Assembly (NCBI RefSeq): GCF_007833355.1
Contig: NZ_CP020914.1
Span: 3,210,047-3,274,046 of the forward strand
Source of the DNA: Denitratisoma sp. DHT3
GTDB lineage: Bacteria; Pseudomonadota; Gammaproteobacteria; Burkholderiales; Rhodocyclaceae
Direction of reading: 5' to 3'
DNA length: 64,000 nt
The position numbers and the translations under genes are program-made. Under the pieces are notes generated by a model. The model did no database searches, had not been told where the DNA came from, and saw nothing but the letters and a program-made list of their open reading frames with translations. This document shows, piece after piece, positions 27,363-37,111 of this stretch (position 1 is its first letter; every line of letters starts with the position of its first letter).

Positions 27363-28040
27363 TCATCGCAACTGCCGCTGCAGGATGTTGGAAAACTCCT
27401 CCATGAAGCTCTCGAAGCGCACCGCCAGGCGGTCCACGTCGTGGGCGAAGCGGTTGTAGGCGACGACGGCGGGAATCGCGGCGAAGAGGCCGATGGCCGT
27501 CGCCACCAGTGCCTCGGCGATGCCGGGGGCGACCGCGGCGAGCGTTGCCGAGCTCATGTTGGACAGCCCGCGGAATGCGTGCATGATGCCCCACACCGTG
27601 CCGAACAGACCGACGTAGGGCGAGACCGAGCCGACCGAGGCGAGGAAGGACAGGTGGGCGTCCAGGTCGTCCAGTTCGCGCTGGTAGGTGGCGCGCATGG
27701 CGCGGCGGATGCCGTCCACCACCGCCGTCGGGTCGAGGATCTTCTGGCCGCGCAGCTTGGTGAATTCGCGGTAGCCGGCCTCGAAGATGTGCTCCAGCGC
27801 GCCCGAGTGGTGGCGGTCGTTCTGCGCGCTCTGGTACATGCTGTTGAGGTCGCCGCCGCTCCAGAAGTCGCGCTCGAACTGCTCCGTCTTGGCGCGGGCG
27901 TCGCGGATCGCGAACCACTTGCGGAAGATCCAGTACCAGGACAGCAGCGAAACCCAGGTCAGCAGCGCCATCACCAGCTTGACGACCAGACTGGCATGGG
28001 AAATCAGTTCGATGATGGAAAGATCCTGGGTGATGTTCAT
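27363..28040 (-). CDS. tolQ: Tol-Pal system protein TolQ
   Basis: A 225-aa MotA/TolQ/ExbB proton-channel protein with three transmembrane helices: one N-terminal (VVKLVMALLTWVSLLSWYWIF) and two near the end (GLFGTVWGIMHAF; ATAIGLFAAIPAVVAYN). With TolR it drives TolA from the proton-motive force. Its ATG overlaps the ybgC stop by four bases. Confidence 0.96.
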   Translation of the reverse strand: MNITQDLSIIELISHASLVVKLVMALLTWVSLLSWYWIFRKWFAIRDARAKTEQFERDFWSGGDLNSMYQSAQNDRHHSGALEHIFEAGYREFTKLRGQKILDPTAVVDGIRRAMRATYQRELDDLDAHLSFLASVGSVSPYVGLFGTVWGIMHAFRGLSNMSSATLAAVAPGIAEALVATAIGLFAAIPAVVAYNRFAHDVDRLAVRFESFMEEFSNILQRQLR

Positions 28041-28507
28041 GAGGAGTTCCTGATGCGTTCAAGAAGCGCCGGCGGAATCGCCACCGGCTTGAAGCGTTCG
28101 CGGTCGAGACAGACCACCTTGACCGTGGCCTCGAACAGGCGCCCGCCGCCCGGATTGTCGTCCAGCTCCACGTGCTGGGCGAAGACGATCGCGGCGCGAC
28201 CATGGGACTCGACGGCGGTGCAAACGTTCAATCGGTCGTCGAGCCGCGCCGGCCGCAGGTACTCGGCCGCGACCGAGCGGACGGCGAAGACCACGCCCAG
28301 CTCGGTGGCCAGCCGGCCCTGATCATACCCCAGGGCGCGCAGCCACTCGGTGCGCCCGCGCTCGACGAAACGCAGGTAATTGGCGTAGTACACGACGCCG
28401 CCGGCATCGGTGTCCTCGTAGTAGACCCGCACCGGCAGCACTGCGCTTGCCAGGGCAGTGGCGGCCGCAATCCCGCTTTCCCGGGCAGGCATTTCGACAG
28501 GTGCCAT
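28037..28507 (-). CDS. ybgC: Acyl-CoA thioesterase YbgC
   Basis: A 156-aa hot-dog thioesterase of the Tol-Pal-associated group. YYEDTDAGGVVYYANYLRF holds the catalytic aspartate of the family. The ATG at 28507 overlaps the ruvB TGA; a GTG one codon upstream is also possible. It has about 20 extra N-terminal residues relative to short homologues. It probably cleaves an acyl-CoA or acyl-ACP linked to phospholipid metabolism. Confidence 0.93.
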   Translation of the reverse strand: MAPVEMPARESGIAAATALASAVLPVRVYYEDTDAGGVVYYANYLRFVERGRTEWLRALGYDQGRLATELGVVFAVRSVAAEYLRPARLDDRLNVCTAVESHGRAAIVFAQHVELDDNPGGGRLFEATVKVVCLDRERFKPVAIPPALLERIRNSS

Positions 28508-29568
28508 CACTCGGGATCGAAGAGTTCAGGAACGGTGCCGGGGGACTTCAAGCCGAAATGCCGCCAGATCGAGGCCGTCGCCACCCGTCCGCGCGGCGTG
28601 CGCTGGAGATAGCCCTGCTGGATCAGATACGGCTCCAGCACGTCCTCGATGGTGTCGCGCGCCTCGCCGATGGCGGCGGCCAAGTTGTCCACGCCGACCG
28701 GGCCGCCGCCGAACTTTTCCAGCATCGCGCCGAGCAGCTTGCGGTCCATGATGTCCAGACCGAGATGATCCACGTCGAGCATGGTCAGGGCGGCGTCGGC
28801 CACTTCGCGGGTGATGTGGCCTTCGGCCTTGACCTCGGCGAAGTCGCGCACCCGGCGCAGCAGCCGGTTGGCGATGCGGGGCGTGCCGCGCGAGCGGCGG
28901 GCGATCTCCGTCGCCCCGGCGTCGGCGATGCGGCAGTTGAGCAGCTGGGAGGAGCGCCGCACGATCAGCGCCAGTTCCTCCGGCGTGTAGAACTCCAGCC
29001 GGGCGACGATGCCGAAGCGGTCGCGCAGCGGGTTGGTCAGCATGCCGGCGCGGGTGGTGGCGCCGACCAGGGTGAACGGCGGCAGGTCCAGCTTCACCGA
29101 GCGGGCGGCGGGCCCCTCGCCGATCATGATGTCGATCTGGAAATCCTCCAGCGCCGGGTAGAGGATTTCCTCGACCACCGGCGAGAGACGATGGATTTCG
29201 TCGATGAACAGAACGTCGTGCGGTTCCAGGTTGGTCAGGATCGCCGCCAGGTCGCCGGCCCGCTCCAGCACCGGACCGGAGGTCTGGCGCAGATTCACGC
29301 CCATCTCGTGGGCGACGATGTGGGCCAGGGTGGTCTTGCCCAGGCCCGGCGGGCCGAACAGCAGCACGTGGTCCAGGGCCTCGCCGCGCCGCTTGGCGGC
29401 CTCGATGAAGATTTCCAACTGGCCGCGGATCTTCTGCTGACCCACGTAGTCGGCCAGCAGCTTGGGGCGCAGCGCCCGCTCCAGGACGTCTTCCTGGGCG
29501 GACTCGCGGCCGGCGGAAATCAGGCGCTCGGGGGGCGCCGGCGCGAACTTGTCGGTCTGGACGGTCAT
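28507..29568 (-). CDS. ruvB: Holliday junction branch-migration helicase RuvB
   Basis: A 353-aa AAA+ motor that drives branch migration with RuvA. Walker A is [12 protein letters not shown], Walker B is [10 protein letters not shown], sensor 1 is [10 protein letters not shown], and the arginine finger is in LRDRFGI. A C-terminal winged helix ends near [12 protein letters not shown]. It is followed without a gap by ybgC. Confidence 0.98.
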   Translation of the reverse strand: MTVQTDKFAPAPPERLISAGRESAQEDVLERALRPKLLADYVGQQKIRGQLEIFIEAAKRRGEALDHVLLFGPPGLGKTTLAHIVAHEMGVNLRQTSGPVLERAGDLAAILTNLEPHDVLFIDEIHRLSPVVEEILYPALEDFQIDIMIGEGPAARSVKLDLPPFTLVGATTRAGMLTNPLRDRFGIVARLEFYTPEELALIVRRSSQLLNCRIADAGATEIARRSRGTPRIANRLLRRVRDFAEVKAEGHITREVADAALTMLDVDHLGLDIMDRKLLGAMLEKFGGGPVGVDNLAAAIGEARDTIEDVLEPYLIQQGYLQRTPRGRVATASIWRHFGLKSPGTVPELFDPE

Positions 29569-29577
29569 GGCGGCAGT

Positions 29578-30093
29578 TTACTCGCTGACGAAGTCCGGGT
29601 TGGCCGAGCGGCCCGTTTCGTAGAACCGTTTCATGCCCCTGGCGACGGCATCCAGGTTGCGGACCATGGTTTTCTTCACCAGCGCCGCGAAAAACCAGTC
29701 GCCGAGGGGACGCGCGCCCATGGCAAAGGCCATCGCGGGCCGGAAGCGGGTTCTGCCGTCGCCCGCGTCCTCCAGGCGGTAGAGGAAGCGGGCCTCCCGG
29801 CACAGCGGCATCAGGGGCTTGTCGCCCTGGTGCAGGCGGATGGTGAAGCCGCTGCCTTCGCGCCAGTCGATGACCGTCTCGTCCAGCAGCAGGCCGTCCT
29901 TCATATGCACCTTGCGGCTGGCCCCGATCCCCTCCCTGCGCTCGGTGTTGAAGGTGGTGCGAATCAGCCCCGGCACGTAGTACTGGGGAATGGACAGGTC
30001 GCGCAGCCGCTCCCAGGCCTGGGCCGGCGGCAGGTCGATGACGATCTCGGTTTCGATGAAGTGGGGCAGGCGTTGGGCGGACACGGGAGGCAC
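29578..30093 (-). CDS. SRPBCC-family protein
   Basis: A 171-aa protein with a START/Bet v1-like (SRPBCC) fold: IETEIVIDLPPAQAWERLRDLSIPQYYVPG is the classic first strand-helix unit. It is read from GTG 30093, one base after the ruvA stop, and ends nine bases before ruvB, so it lies inside the ruv operon. These proteins bind hydrophobic ligands; the ligand is unknown. I see no link to recombination. Confidence 0.75.
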   Translation of the reverse strand: MPPVSAQRLPHFIETEIVIDLPPAQAWERLRDLSIPQYYVPGLIRTTFNTERREGIGASRKVHMKDGLLLDETVIDWREGSGFTIRLHQGDKPLMPLCREARFLYRLEDAGDGRTRFRPAMAFAMGARPLGDWFFAALVKKTMVRNLDAVARGMKRFYETGRSANPDFVSE

Positions 30094-30094
30094 C

Positions 30095-30691
30095 TCAGAC
30101 TTTGGACAGCAGCTTCAGGGCCTGGCGGATGCCGTCGGAAACATTGCAGCCCTCGGGCAGTTGTTTCATGGCCGCCAGCGCTTCCCGCTCGTTGTACCCC
30201 AGGGCCAGCAGCGCGTTGAGGATGTCGCTGCCGGCGTCGGGCGCGGCGGGAATGCTGGCGCCGCCCGCGCCACCCATGCCGCCCAGGGCCCTGGGCAGCT
30301 TGTCGCGCAGTTCAAGCAGCAGCCGCTCGGCGGTCTTCTTGCCGATGCCCGGGATCTTCACCAGCCGTCCCGCCTCCTGCAGGGCCACCGCCTGGGCCAG
30401 TTCGGCGACCGACAGGCCGGAGAGCACCGAGAGGGCGGTGCGGGCGCCGATGCCGGAAATCTTCAGCAACTGGCGGAAGGCGCCGCGTTCGTCCTCGCTG
30501 AGGAAGCCGTAGAGGAAGTGCCCGTCCTCGCGGATCGCCAGATGGGTGTAGAGCGCCACCCGTTCGCCGGCATTGGGCAGGTTGTAGAACGTGCTCATCG
30601 GCACATCGACTTCGTAGCCCAGGCCGCCCACGTCGACGACCACCATGGGCGGGTTCTTTTCCAGCAGCAGTCCGGCAAGGCGACCGATCAC
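30095..30691 (-). CDS. ruvA: Holliday junction DNA-binding protein RuvA
   Basis: A 198-aa protein that holds the four-way junction. It has an N-terminal OB-fold ([12 protein letters not shown]), two helix-hairpin-helix motifs ([24 protein letters not shown]) and a C-terminal RuvB-binding domain after a Gly/Ala-rich linker. Translation starts at GTG 30691, preceded by AAAGGA; it overlaps the stop of the prenyltransferase gene (GTGA). Confidence 0.96.
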   Translation of the reverse strand: MIGRLAGLLLEKNPPMVVVDVGGLGYEVDVPMSTFYNLPNAGERVALYTHLAIREDGHFLYGFLSEDERGAFRQLLKISGIGARTALSVLSGLSVAELAQAVALQEAGRLVKIPGIGKKTAERLLLELRDKLPRALGGMGGAGGASIPAAPDAGSDILNALLALGYNEREALAAMKQLPEGCNVSDGIRQALKLLSKV

Positions 30692-31647
30692 GACGGGAAT
30701 CCTTTCGAGAGAAGCGACAGCGCCAGCAGCGCGCCGTGGCAGTGGGCGGCGGCGATCGTCAGCTTGATCGCCGGGGCGAGGGCGCCGGGCCGCCCGGCAT
30801 TGGACCACAGCAGGCGGGCGGCGCGCCAGGACAGCGGGGCGGAGGCCAGCGCCAGCAACGCCGGCGGCGGCAGCAGGCCGGCGGCCACGGCCAGGAGCGG
30901 CGCCGCGTGCGCCGCCAGCGCCAGGGCGGCATAGCCCCAGCGGGCACGGGCCGGGCCGAGGCGCACCACCAGCGTGCGCTTGCCGGCGGCGGCATCGCCC
31001 TGGCGGTCGGGGAACTGGTTGATGTAGAGCAGATCGGCCACCAGCAGCGCATAGCCCAGGCCGGCAACCAGCGGCGGCACGGCGAACGCGCCGCGCTGCA
31101 CGTAGTCGGCGCCGACCGTCACCAGCAGCCAGCCGCCGGCCACCGCCAGCTCCCCCAGGCCACGGGCCGCCAGTTTCAGGGGTGGCGCGGAATAGGCCCA
31201 GCCGATCGCGAGACCGGCCAGGCCGATCAGCACCAGGCCCGGCCCGGAACGCCCGGCGAGCCAGAGTCCGGCCGGCACCACGGCCAGCAGCAGGCCGTAG
31301 CCCAGGCGCCCGGTGGTGGCCGTCGACAGCACGCCGTTCTGGATGAAGCGGCTGCCGCCGGTGAAGGGAAACAGCCGCTCCCGATTGAGGGCGTCGCCGG
31401 CGGCGTCGTGATAGTCGTTGATCACGTTGGCCGCGGCATGCGCCACCAGGGCGAACAGCAGCGTGGTCAGGGCGGTCGCCGGCGCCAGCCGGCCCAGGTC
31501 GTGAAAAGCGCCGGCCAGGCCGATCGCCACCGCGACCAGGGTGACGCTGAGGAAGGCCGGGCGCGTGGCCAGGAACAGGCAGCGCAGCGGCCGGGCGCGC
31601 AGCGCGGCGGTCGGCTCGGACGGCAACCGGGCGGAGGTCGAGGTCAT
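30688..31647 (-). CDS. UbiA-family prenyltransferase, MenA-like
   Basis: A 319-aa multi-pass membrane protein with eight or nine predicted helices. The Mg-diphosphate motif is [12 protein letters not shown] (NDxxxD, near residue 97) and the second Asp-rich motif is [13 protein letters not shown]. This pattern fits the MenA branch, which attaches a polyprenyl chain to dihydroxynaphthoate, but no other menaquinone genes are in view. It sits inside the ruv operon, between ruvC and ruvA, with its stop overlapping the ruvA start. The aromatic acceptor is uncertain. Confidence 0.8.
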   Translation of the reverse strand: MTSTSARLPSEPTAALRARPLRCLFLATRPAFLSVTLVAVAIGLAGAFHDLGRLAPATALTTLLFALVAHAAANVINDYHDAAGDALNRERLFPFTGGSRFIQNGVLSTATTGRLGYGLLLAVVPAGLWLAGRSGPGLVLIGLAGLAIGWAYSAPPLKLAARGLGELAVAGGWLLVTVGADYVQRGAFAVPPLVAGLGYALLVADLLYINQFPDRQGDAAAGKRTLVVRLGPARARWGYAALALAAHAAPLLAVAAGLLPPPALLALASAPLSWRAARLLWSNAGRPGALAPAIKLTIAAAHCHGALLALSLLSKGFPS

Positions 31648-31678
31648 GGCGGGCGACTTCGCGATCCCGGCGGCGGCT

Positions 31679-32206
31679 TCAGACCAGCCGCCCGTTGCGC
31701 ACCCGGTAGCCGCGCGTGCCCATGGCGCCGAAGCCCTGGCCGCCATGGGCGTGGCTGATGGCGCAGGCCAGGGCGTCGGCGGCGTCGGGCGAGGGATCGC
31801 CGGGCAGCGAAAGCAGGCGCCGCACCATGTGCTGCACCTGTTCCTTGGCGGCCTTGCCGTGACCCACCACCGCCTGCTTGATCTGCAGCGCGGTGTATTC
31901 GGCCACCGGCAGCCCGGCGCCGACCAGGGCGGCCAGCGCCGCGCCACGGGCCTGGCCCAGCAGCAGGGTGGACTGGGGATTGACGTTGACGAACACGATC
32001 TCCAGCGCCGCCTCGTCGGGACGGTGGGTGGCGATCACCTCGGCCAGACCGTCGAGGATGGTCTTGATCCGTTCCGGCAGACCGGCCTTGTCGTCGGTGC
32101 GGACGCAGCCGCTGGCGACGTAGCCCAGCTTGCCGCCGACCTTGTCGATGACGCCGAAGCCGGTCACGCGCAGCCCGGGGTCGATGCCGAGGATGCGCGT
32201 CATCAT
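31679..32206 (-). CDS. ruvC: Crossover junction endodeoxyribonuclease RuvC
   Basis: A 175-aa resolvase. The catalytic acidic residues are in ILGIDPGL (Asp near 8), [10 protein letters not shown] and SPDAADALA, the RuvC/RNase H arrangement. Two adjacent ATG codons at 32206 and 32203 are both possible starts. It heads the ruvC, prenyltransferase, ruvA, SRPBCC, ruvB series. Confidence 0.97.
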   Translation of the reverse strand: MMTRILGIDPGLRVTGFGVIDKVGGKLGYVASGCVRTDDKAGLPERIKTILDGLAEVIATHRPDEAALEIVFVNVNPQSTLLLGQARGAALAALVGAGLPVAEYTALQIKQAVVGHGKAAKEQVQHMVRRLLSLPGDPSPDAADALACAISHAHGGQGFGAMGTRGYRVRNGRLV

Positions 32207-32458
32207 TGTTTCAATTTCGGAAACAATCGAGGCTCCAGAGGGCAGGGGGATATGGATGCATCAATGTCTCTCCGCTCCCAGTCTGAAGGTTGCTTTTGCC
32301 CATTTTTGCTTCGTCTTTATTTGTAGCCATGGAGGAAACAATTCTGCATGAGGCCCCTGTCTTCCTCCCATTCAAGGCTACCGCATGCACACATCTTTCG
32401 AGTCTTTGATCCTGGAAAAAGCAGTTCACCACGGCGACACGGCGGAACTCCTTCTCGT
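32207..32458. other. AT-richer intergenic stretch upstream of ruvC
   Basis: About 250 bases with clearly lower GC than the surroundings. A 73-codon minus-strand frame (32211-32432) has no ribosome site, no family resemblance and atypical composition; I do not call it. Nothing else is recognisable here beyond the presumed leader of the ruvC operon. Confidence 0.5.
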
Positions 32459-32533
32459 CTCGTAGGAGCGGGCCATGCCCGCGACCAGCGCATTGTCTAC
32501 CACCGGTTCGCGGGCATGGCCCGCTCCTACGAG
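32459..32533. repeat. REP-type inverted pair
   Basis: Two perfect 26-base arms (32459-32484 and 32508-32533) with a 23-base spacer. The arm contains GTAGGAGCGGGCCATGCCCG, itself a hairpin. This sequence type is a widespread repetitive extragenic palindrome in proteobacteria, so the pair is probably a RAYT-dispersed REP doublet (family knowledge; no RAYT gene is in the window). Confidence 0.75.
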
Positions 32534-32560
32534 ATCAGAACGCCCGTGCTTCCTTGACGA

Positions 32561-32704
32561 CAAAGCTTTTCCGCCGGGCAGACCCAAGGGAAAGCGGCAC
32601 GCGGCGAAGCCGCAACGCATCGGTGCCGCCACGAAGCCCCCCCAACACCCGAGCGCAGCGAGCCGACTCGAACCCCCCGGAGGGGGCGAAGGGGGGCGAG
32701 CCTT
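32561..32704 (-). repeat. Extragenic repeat family B, copy after yebC
   Basis: One full unit, AAGCTTTTCCGCCGGGCA through GGCGGCGAAGCC-like core to AACCCCCCGGAGGGGG and GGCGAGCC. It begins two bases past the yebC stop, in the same orientation relative to the gene as at queE and at the AraC gene. Confidence 0.85.
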
Positions 32705-32705
32705 C

Positions 32706-33431
32706 TCACTCGTCGATCACCGCCGAGGTGTAGACCTCCTGCACGTCGTCCAGGGACTCCAGGGCGTCGAGCAGCTTCTGCATCTTCATGGCGTCGTCGC
32801 CGCCGATCACGGATTCGTTGAGCGGCTTTTGCACCACCTCGGCGAATTCGGCCTTGAAGCCGGCGGCCTCCAGGCCCTCCAGCACCGTCGCCAGATCGTT
32901 GGGCGGCGTGATCACTTCGATCGAGCCATCGTCGTTGGTCACCACGTCCTCGGCGCCGGCCTCGATCGCGGCGTCCATCAGCCTGGCCTCGTCGGTGCCG
33001 GGCGCGAAGATCATCTGCCCGCAGTGCTTGAACTGGAATGCCACCGAACCCTCGGCGCCCATGTTGCCGCCGTTCTTGTTGAAGGCGTGGCGCACGTCGG
33101 CGACGGTGCGGGTCTTGTTGTCGGTCAGGCAATCCACCATCACCGCGGCGCCGCCGATGCCGTAGCCCTCGTAGCGCACTTCCTCGTAGACGACGCCTTC
33201 GAGCTGGCCGGTGCCGCGCTTGATGGCGTTGTCGATGTTGTCCTTGGGCAGGCTCTGGCCCTTGGCCTTCTCGATCGCCAGGCGCAGGCGCGGGTTGGTG
33301 CTGGCATCGCCCCCGCCCATCTTGGCGGCGACGGTGATTTCCTTGATCAGCTTGGTGAAGATCTTGCCCCGCTTGGCGTCCTGGCGACCCTTGCGGTGCT
33401 GGATGTTGGCCCATTTGGAGTGTCCGGCCAT
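32706..33431 (-). CDS. YebC/PmpR-family regulatory protein
   Basis: A 241-aa protein of the TACO1/YebC family, starting [20 protein letters not shown], with KGTGQLEG-like, [19 protein letters not shown] and GAEDV segments. Older work calls it a DNA-binding regulator; recent work on relatives links it to translation of proline-rich stretches. It precedes ruvC in the common order. Its 3' end abuts a family B repeat. Confidence 0.96.
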   Translation of the reverse strand: MAGHSKWANIQHRKGRQDAKRGKIFTKLIKEITVAAKMGGGDASTNPRLRLAIEKAKGQSLPKDNIDNAIKRGTGQLEGVVYEEVRYEGYGIGGAAVMVDCLTDNKTRTVADVRHAFNKNGGNMGAEGSVAFQFKHCGQMIFAPGTDEARLMDAAIEAGAEDVVTNDDGSIEVITPPNDLATVLEGLEAAGFKAEFAEVVQKPLNESVIGGDDAMKMQKLLDALESLDDVQEVYTSAVIDE

Positions 33432-33496
33432 GAGTGAGTCCTTTGTTGGTAAGAGGGCTAGAATCGGGACGAATTTTACACGCCCCCACTGCCGCC

Positions 33497-35047
33497 ATGA
33501 CCGCTTCCCCGCCCCCCTTGTCCGTCGCCCGCCACGGCGACGGCGACCTTTGCCTGCTGCCCGCCCTGGCCAATCGCCATGGCCTGATCACCGGCGCCAC
33601 CGGCACCGGCAAGACGGTGACCCTGCAACGGCTGGCCGAGCAGTTTTCCTCGATCGGCGTGCCGGTGTTCATGGCCGACGTGAAAGGCGATCTGTCGGGG
33701 CTGGGCGCCGCCGGCGCGGCCGGCGAAAAGCTCAAGGCGCGGCTCGATCAGTTGGGGCTGGCGGACTGGCGGCCGCACGCCAATCCGGTGGCGTTCTGGG
33801 ACATCCACGGCGCCGCCGGACATCCGGTGCGGGCCACCATCTCGGACATGGGGCCGCTGCTGCTGGCACGGCTGCTGAACCTGAACGAGACCCAGGCCGG
33901 CGTGCTGCAACTGGTGTTCAGGATCGCCGACGACCAGGGCCTGCTGTTGCTGGACCTGAAGGACTTGCGGGCGATGGCGCAGCACGTGGGCGAGCACGCC
34001 GCCGAGTTCAAGACCGAATACGGCAACGTCTCCGCCGCCTCGATCGGCGCCATCCAGCGCGGGCTGCTCGGTCTCGAGGAGCAGGGCGGCGACCGGTTCT
34101 TCGGCGAGCCGATGCTGGACATGGCCGACCTGATGCAGACCGACGCGGAAGGCCGGGGCGTGATCAACATCCTGGCCGGCGAGCAGCTGATGAACTCGCC
34201 CCGCCTCTACGCCACCTTCCTGCTCTGGCTGCTGGCCGAGCTCTTCGAGCAACTGCCGGAGGCGGGCGATCTGGAGAGGCCCAAGCTGGTGTTCTTCTTC
34301 GACGAGGCCCACCTGCTGTTCAACGAGGCGCCGCCGGCCTTGCTGGAGAAGGTCGAGCAGGTGGTGCGCCTGATCCGTTCCAAGGGCGTCGGCATCTATT
34401 TCGTCACCCAGAATCCGCTCGACGTACCCGATTCCGTGCTCGGCCAGTTGGGCAACCGGGTGCAGCACGCATTGCGCGCGTTCACGCCGCGCGACCAGAA
34501 GGCGGTGAAGTCCGCCGCCGAGACCCTGCGCGCGAATCCGAAGCTGGATGCGGCACAGGCGATCACCGAACTGGGGGTGGGCGAGGCCCTGGTCTCGTTT
34601 CTCGACGCCAAAGGCACGCCCAGCGTCGTCGAGCGCGCCCTAGTGCTGCCGCCGGCCTCCCGCATCGGCCCGCTGACGGCCGCGGAGCGCGACGCCCTGA
34701 TCAAGGCATCCGTGCTGTATGGCCATTACGAGCGGGCGATGGACCGCGAGTCGGCCTACGAACGGCTGCGGGGCGCCGGGTCGGGGACGGCGAATGCGCC
34801 GGCAAGTGCGCCGACAAGTGCGCCGCATTCGCCTGGCACCGGATCGCCGGCCGGCGGCGGCTTCGGCACCATCCTGGGCGACCTGCTGGGCGGCGGTGGC
34901 GCAAAGGGGGGTGGCAGGGGCGGCGGCCGGGGCGACTCGATCCTGGAGTCGGCCGCGAAGAGCGCCGCCCGCGCCATCGGCTCCCAGATGGGGCGGGAGA
35001 TCATCCGCGGCGTGCTCGGTTCCATCCTGGGCGGCCGCCGCCGCTGA
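33497..35047 (+). CDS. HerA-type/DUF853 ATPase
   Basis: A 516-aa P-loop ATPase of the YjgR/DUF853 group related to HerA helicases. Walker A is [13 protein letters not shown] (residues 31-43), Walker B is [12 protein letters not shown], and [31 protein letters not shown] carries the sensor and arginine region. The C-terminal tail is Gly/Ala/Ser-rich and ends with a short helical segment ([21 protein letters not shown]). The ATG at 33497 was chosen by family N-terminus. Its cellular role is poorly known. No nuclease partner is adjacent, so I do not call it a defence system. Confidence 0.88.
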   Translation: MTASPPPLSVARHGDGDLCLLPALANRHGLITGATGTGKTVTLQRLAEQFSSIGVPVFMADVKGDLSGLGAAGAAGEKLKARLDQLGLADWRPHANPVAFWDIHGAAGHPVRATISDMGPLLLARLLNLNETQAGVLQLVFRIADDQGLLLLDLKDLRAMAQHVGEHAAEFKTEYGNVSAASIGAIQRGLLGLEEQGGDRFFGEPMLDMADLMQTDAEGRGVINILAGEQLMNSPRLYATFLLWLLAELFEQLPEAGDLERPKLVFFFDEAHLLFNEAPPALLEKVEQVVRLIRSKGVGIYFVTQNPLDVPDSVLGQLGNRVQHALRAFTPRDQKAVKSAAETLRANPKLDAAQAITELGVGEALVSFLDAKGTPSVVERALVLPPASRIGPLTAAERDALIKASVLYGHYERAMDRESAYERLRGAGSGTANAPASAPTSAPHSPGTGSPAGGGFGTILGDLLGGGGAKGGGRGGGRGDSILESAAKSAARAIGSQMGREIIRGVLGSILGGRRR

Positions 35048-35049
35048 TC

Positions 35050-35970
35050 GTGTCCGCGTCGTCCTCGGTTTCGCCGGCGACCTACCGCGCCGGCGTCTGG
35101 CTGGCGGTGCTGGCCGCCTTCGGCTTCTCGATGAAGGCGATCCTGGTCAAGCTGGCCTATGCCACGCCGCAAGCCCAGCCGGTGGCGCCGATCACCCTGC
35201 TGGCCCTGCGCATGGCCTTTTCCCTGCCGTTCTTCATCTTCATCGCGCTGCGCGAGTCGAGCAACTCGCGGCCCCTGAGCCCGCGCCAATGGCTGGCGGT
35301 GCTGGCGCTGGGCCTGCTCGGCTATTACTGCGCCAGCATTTTCGACTTCATCGGCCTGCGCTACATCTCGGCGGGCCTGGAGCGGCTGATCCTGTTCACC
35401 TATCCGACCCTGACCCTGCTGATCGGCGCCCTGTTCTTCGGCCAGCGCGTGGGCCGGCGCGAGATCGGCGCGCTGGCGCTGTGCTACCTGGGCATCGGCG
35501 CGGCCTTCGCGCACGATCTGCACACCAGCGCCGACTCGTTGGCGGTCTGGATCGGCGGCGGCTTCGTGCTGCTGTCCTCCATCGCCTACGCGCTGTACCT
35601 GGCGGGCAGCGGGCACCTGATTCCACTGCTGGGCGCCAGCCGCTTCACCGCGCTCGCCCTGCTGGTGTCGGGGCTGGCGACATTGACGCACTTTTTCCTC
35701 GCCCAGCCCGTGGCGGCCCTGGTCCAGCCCTGGCCGGTCTATGTTTATGCCCTGGCGATGGCGCTGCTGTCCACCGTGTTCCCGGTGTTCGCCCAGTCCG
35801 CCGCGATCCGCCGCATCGGCAGCGGCCGCGCGGCGCTGATCGGCACCCTGGGGCCGCTCTTGACCATCGGCATGGGCTGGGCCGTGCTGGACGAGGCCAT
35901 GTCCCTCTGGCAACTGGCCGGCTGTGCGCTGGTGGTGGCCGGCATTCTGCGGGTCAGCCGGGCCGGTTGA
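35050..35970 (+). CDS. EamA/DMT-family transporter
   Basis: A 306-aa inner-membrane protein with ten hydrophobic helices in two EamA halves. It is read from GTG 35050, two bases past the HerA-like stop, so it is co-translated. LLALRMAFSLPFF and GLRYISAGLERLILFTYPTLTLLIG are typical first-repeat segments, and FAQSAAIRRIGSGRAALIGTLGPLLT marks the second. It probably exports a small metabolite; the substrate is unknown. Confidence 0.87.
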   Translation: MSASSSVSPATYRAGVWLAVLAAFGFSMKAILVKLAYATPQAQPVAPITLLALRMAFSLPFFIFIALRESSNSRPLSPRQWLAVLALGLLGYYCASIFDFIGLRYISAGLERLILFTYPTLTLLIGALFFGQRVGRREIGALALCYLGIGAAFAHDLHTSADSLAVWIGGGFVLLSSIAYALYLAGSGHLIPLLGASRFTALALLVSGLATLTHFFLAQPVAALVQPWPVYVYALAMALLSTVFPVFAQSAAIRRIGSGRAALIGTLGPLLTIGMGWAVLDEAMSLWQLAGCALVVAGILRVSRAG

Positions 35971-35994
35971 GGCGGGCCGGCTGAGGCGGACGCC

Positions 35995-36204
35995 CTACTC
36001 GTCGAGCAGCAACCCCACCTTCAGCGTCACCTGCCACTGGCCGATGTGGCCGTTCTCCAGCCAGCCCCGGGTTTCCGTCACCTCGAACCAGCGCAGGTTG
36101 TGCAGGGTCTTGTCGGCCCGGGCGATGGCGTTCTTGATGGCGTCCTCGGTGCCCAGCCTGGACGACCCGGTGACCTCGATGATCTTGTAGACATGGTCCG
36201 ACAT
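35995..36204 (-). CDS. Dodecin family flavin-binding protein
   Basis: A 69-aa protein, [15 protein letters not shown] with [21 protein letters not shown], which is the dodecin pattern. Trp39 in the LRWFEV strand is the residue that stacks on the flavin in bacterial dodecins. It assembles as a hollow dodecamer that stores or buffers FMN/riboflavin. Stand-alone gene. Confidence 0.95.
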   Translation of the reverse strand: MSDHVYKIIEVTGSSRLGTEDAIKNAIARADKTLHNLRWFEVTETRGWLENGHIGQWQVTLKVGLLLDE

Positions 36205-36280
36205 GGCACACCCCCTTCGCGCTTCACGGAATGGACATACATTCCGTTTATAGCCCAGGGGACATGTCCGGCAATGATGA

Positions 36281-37111
36281 CTACAAGCCCAGGCGGCGCA
36301 CGATCTCGGTGGTCAGAGCGGACTGGTTGAGGGAATAGAAATGCAGGCCGGGCGCACCGCGGTCCAGCAGGCGCTGGCAGAGCTCGGTCACCACGTCGAG
36401 GCCGAAGGCGCGGATGGATTCCGCGTCGTCGCCGTAGCCTTCGAACTTGCGCCGCATCCAGCGCGGAATCTCGGCGCCGCAGGCGTCGGCGAAGCGGGAC
36501 AGTTTGGAAAAGCTGCCGATCGGCATGATGCCGGGCACGATCGGGATGGCGACGCCGAGCGCGCGCGCCTCGCCGACGAAATGCTCGTAGGCGTCGGCGT
36601 TGTAGAAGAACTGGGTGATCGCGGCGTCGGCGCCGGCCTCCACCTTGCGCTTGAAGTTCCTCATGTCCTCCTGCGCGCTCTTCGCCTGGGGGTGCCATTC
36701 GGGGTAGGCCGCGACCTCGATCTGGAACCAGTCGCCGGTTTCCTGGCGGATGAATTCCACCAGTTCATTGGCGTAGCGCAGCTCGCCGGGATGGGCCATG
36801 CCGGAAGGCAGGTCGCCGCGCAGGGCGACGATGCGGCGGATGCCGGCGGTCTTGTAGCGGCCCAGGATGTCGCGGATCCTGCCCTTGGTGGAACCGACGC
36901 AGGAGAGATGGGGCGCGGCCTGATGGCCTTCGCGCTGGATCTCCAGCACCGCGTCCAGGGTGCGCTCCTGGGTGGAGCCGCCGGCGCCGAAGGTCACCGA
37001 GAAGAAGGCCGGATTCAGCGCCGCCAGCCGGGCACGCGCTTCCCGCAGCTTGACGGCGCCTTCCGGCGTCTGGGGGGGGAAAAACTCGATCGAAAGTTCA
37101 GGCTTGCTCAT
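36281..37111 (-). CDS. metF: 5,10-Methylenetetrahydrofolate reductase
   Basis: A 276-aa FAD-dependent TIM barrel that supplies methyl-tetrahydrofolate for methionine synthesis. It starts [18 protein letters not shown], with the catalytic glutamate in [26 protein letters not shown] and [12 protein letters not shown]. Its ATG is 14 bases inside the tlyA 3' end. It sits downstream of ahcY and tlyA, a methionine/SAM-cycle neighbourhood. Confidence 0.96.
   Translation of the reverse strand: MSKPELSIEFFPPQTPEGAVKLREARARLAALNPAFFSVTFGAGGSTQERTLDAVLEIQREGHQAAPHLSCVGSTKGRIRDILGRYKTAGIRRIVALRGDLPSGMAHPGELRYANELVEFIRQETGDWFQIEVAAYPEWHPQAKSAQEDMRNFKRKVEAGADAAITQFFYNADAYEHFVGEARALGVAIPIVPGIMPIGSFSKLSRFADACGAEIPRWMRRKFEGYGDDAESIRAFGLDVVTELCQRLLDRGAPGLHFYSLNQSALTTEIVRRLGL

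Noticed and set aside
32211..32432. Small minus-strand open frame of 73 codons upstream of ruvC
   Set aside because: No ribosome site, no family resemblance, low-GC composition; not supportable as a gene.
33497..35970. HerA-type ATPase and membrane protein as a possible defence module
   Set aside because: The second gene is an ordinary EamA transporter and no NurA-like or Sir2-like nuclease is present; the surroundings are housekeeping genes.
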